Made by a program: the position numbers and the translations under genes. The notes below the pieces were generated by a model that searched no databases, was not told where the DNA came from, and saw only the letters and a list, made by a program, of their open reading frames with translations. Of a stretch of DNA of 6,774 nt, positions 5,434 to 6,774 are shown piece by piece; position 1 is the first letter of the stretch, and each line of letters begins with the position of its first letter. This DNA comes from Planctomycetaceae bacterium (lineage in GTDB: Bacteria; Planctomycetota; Planctomycetia; Pirellulales; UBA1268): assembly GCA_003488325.1 (NCBI GenBank), contig DNLZ01000105.1, positions 9,159 to 15,932 on the forward strand. Reading direction: 5' to 3'.

Positions 5434-6774
5434 TCAGGGCTTCAGCCTCTGGAAGAGGAGCGGCTCGGCCTTCGGCGGCGCGCCGGCGAGGGTGAACTCG
5501 AACGCATCGGCACCCTTGGATGCCACGGAGCCGGAGATCGTGCCGGCCGCTTCGCTCACCAGTGCGATCGCGTCGCGCGCGGTCTCGATCGTGCCGGTAA
5601 TTTCGACCGGCTTTCCTGCCGCCGGAGCGGCTTTCCACGTGAACTGCGAGTCGGCGGTGATCGCGAGCTGCACCGCATCCTTGCCGCTCGCGGCTTTCCA
5701 CGTCCCCACGAGGTCGGTTTCCGGTCCGCCCGTCGCTTCGGCGGGCGCCTGCATCGGCTTGGCCCCGGGCGGGCTCGCCGGATCATCCGGCGCCGGCGGG
5801 GCGATCGCCTCGAGCAGCCGCTTGGCCACCACGTCGGAGGGTTGCGCGGCCACGACCACCCGCAGGGCATCGGCCGCGAGGTCGGCGTGGCCGCCGACCA
5901 GGTAGTGGTAGGCCAGCACGAAGTGCGCGGCCGCGTCGTCGGCATGAGCCTGACAGAAGGCCTCGAGCTTTCGCAGCTGCTGCGTGTAGCCGTCCACCGA
6001 CCCGTAGAGGCCGCTCATCGTCGTCCAGTCCATGCCGGGAGCCACGGCGAGCACGGCGTTGAGCGTGGCCGCCGCCTCGGGGTATCTGCCGAGCGCGAAG
6101 AGCGAGAGGGCCCGCACCTCGTGAATCACCGAGTCCGACGGCGCGAGGGCCACGGCCTTGTCACATGCGGCGAGCGCCTGCGTGTACTCGCCCTGCTTGA
6201 ACGACTCGAGCGCGGCGTCGAAGACCGCGTCGGACGGGCTCGCGTCGGGGGCCGGCCCGGTGACGGCCGATCCGCCCTGCACGGTGCTCGCATCGGTCAG
6301 GTCACCGTCGTTGGTGACGTAGTTGTTCACCACCACAGGCTGCGAGTAGTCGTACGGCGAGGAGGCCACCACGGCGGCGGGCACGGCCGAGTAGTACGGG
6401 TTGACGTAGCCGCCGCCACCGTATCCCCAGCCCCATGAGCCGAGCGTGGATGCAAGTCCCCAGGTCGCGGCGCCGACGGCGAACGGCGCCCACCAGCCAC
6501 CGTTCGCGCCCCAGTTGCCACCCCAGCAGCCGTTGTACCAGCCGCCGTAGTGCGGATTGACGTAGCCCGCATTCCAGTGATTGGCCCAGCCGCCATATCC
6601 ATAGCCATGACCGTAGCCGTAGCCGGGGAGGCCCCAGCCGCCGCCGACGTTGAAGTTGTTGAGCGTGTTGTTGTTGCCCAAGTGACCGATGCCGATGTTG
6701 CCGCTACCGATGGTGCCGCTGTTCCAAAAACTGTTTCCATCTCCGATACCGGGCCGGTTCCCACCGATGCCCGG
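5434..6774 (-). CDS. Gly/aromatic-rich TPR protein with lipocalin-like C-terminus (5' partial)
   Basis: The frame is open from the right window edge to the TGA at 5434-5436, giving 446 residues. An internal TTG at 6681 could be taken as the start, but repeat sequence of the same style continues upstream (PGIGGNRPGIGDGN), so the true start lies outside. Three regions are visible. Window residues about 1-128 are low-complexity Gly/Asn/Tyr/Trp sequence (GYGYGHGYGYGGW, GGWYNGCWGGNWGANGGWW) with a hydrophobic stretch, APFAVGAATWGLASTLGSWG, that could insert in or lie on a membrane. Residues about 180-322 hold about four TPR-like helical pairs (ESFKQGEYTQALAACDKAVALAPSD; ALGRYPEAAATLNAVLAVAP; HFVLAYHYLVGGHADLAADA), normally a protein-binding scaffold. 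After a Pro-rich linker, residues about 355-446 form a small beta domain (LVGTWKAASG, QFTWKA, FEFTLAG, LLFQRLK) of lipocalin-like pattern. Such proteins recur in planctomycetes but have no known function. Confidence 0.85.
   Translation of the reverse strand, partial: PGIGGNRPGIGDGNSFWNSGTIGSGNIGIGHLGNNNTLNNFNVGGGWGLPGYGYGHGYGYGGWANHWNAGYVNPHYGGWYNGCWGGNWGANGGWWAPFAVGAATWGLASTLGSWGWGYGGGGYVNPYYSAVPAAVVASSPYDYSQPVVVNNYVTNDGDLTDASTVQGGSAVTGPAPDASPSDAVFDAALESFKQGEYTQALAACDKAVALAPSDSVIHEVRALSLFALGRYPEAAATLNAVLAVAPGMDWTTMSGLYGSVDGYTQQLRKLEAFCQAHADDAAAHFVLAYHYLVGGHADLAADALRVVVAAQPSDVVAKRLLEAIAPPAPDDPASPPGAKPMQAPAEATGGPETDLVGTWKAASGKDAVQLAITADSQFTWKAAPAAGKPVEITGTIETARDAIALVSEAAGTISGSVASKGADAFEFTLAGAPPKAEPLLFQRLKP
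6682..6774 (-). repeat. PGIG/GIG peptide-repeat coding stretch
   Basis: On the minus strand this stretch encodes PGIGGNRPGIGDGN followed by SGTIGSGNIGIGH. A short degenerate repeat with period of about seven residues is built on [P/S]-G-[I/T]-G and N. It is cut by the window edge, so copy number is unknown. It shows that the TPR gene extends to the right of the window and that its N-terminal region is repetitive. Confidence 0.6.

Noticed and set aside
4546..6438. A 630-codon plus-strand open frame opposite the AraC and TPR genes.
   Set aside because: Its translation is Arg/Gly/Ala/His-rich without domains, and it is fully antisense to two genes with clear family features.
6679..6681. TTG as the start codon of the TPR/lipocalin protein.
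   Set aside because: The same frame continues without a stop to the window edge with matching PGIG/GIG repeats, so the gene is 5' truncated by the window rather than starting here.
1..6774. CRISPR array, insertion sequence, tRNA/rRNA, or toxin-antitoxin and defence modules.
   Set aside because: No regularly spaced repeats, transposase motifs, terminal inverted repeats, cloverleaf-like sequence or defence-type domains were seen on either strand.

Overview
The window is GC-rich, densely packed bacterial DNA. It most likely comes from a planctomycete (Pirellulales-like). Three things point there: a secreted protein starting with a variant of the LEPR-XLL sorting motif (LERRHLLAA), a secreted formylglycine-type sulfatase, and a Gly/Asn/Tyr/Trp-rich TPR protein with PGIG-type repeats. 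The assignment is inference from protein style. There is no rRNA or other marker gene.

Layout, left to right. (1) 1-339, plus strand: C-terminal part of a small membrane protein of the ABA4-like/DUF4281 family, whose start lies outside the window. (2) 373-2640, minus strand: a 755-residue secreted, beta-rich, Thr/Ser/Gly/Ala-rich protein with LERR-HLLAA at its N-terminus and degenerate RTX-like Gly-Asp motifs at both ends. (3) 2641-2925: a divergent intergenic region with an imperfect dyad and a 9-bp motif present three times (one inverted, two direct copies). (4) 2926-4500, plus strand: a 524-residue exported arylsulfatase with an intact CTAGR active-site motif. (5) 4522-5406, minus strand: an AraC-family regulator, tail to tail with the sulfatase. 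(6) 5434-6774, minus strand: a protein with a Gly/aromatic low-complexity N-terminal region, TPRs and a C-terminal lipocalin-like domain. It is open to the window edge, so its 5' end is missing.

How they may work together (inference): the sulfatase and the LERR-HLLAA protein share a divergent control region and are both probably exported, fitting a sulfated-polysaccharide or cell-surface role. The AraC gene follows the TPR gene by 27 bp on the same strand, so it may be co-transcribed with it. Its link to the sulfatase rests only on adjacency. I found no mobile element, CRISPR array, tRNA or rRNA, and no clearly new multi-gene system. The points most worth a second look are the repeat cluster upstream of the sulfatase and the two unusual planctomycete-type proteins.
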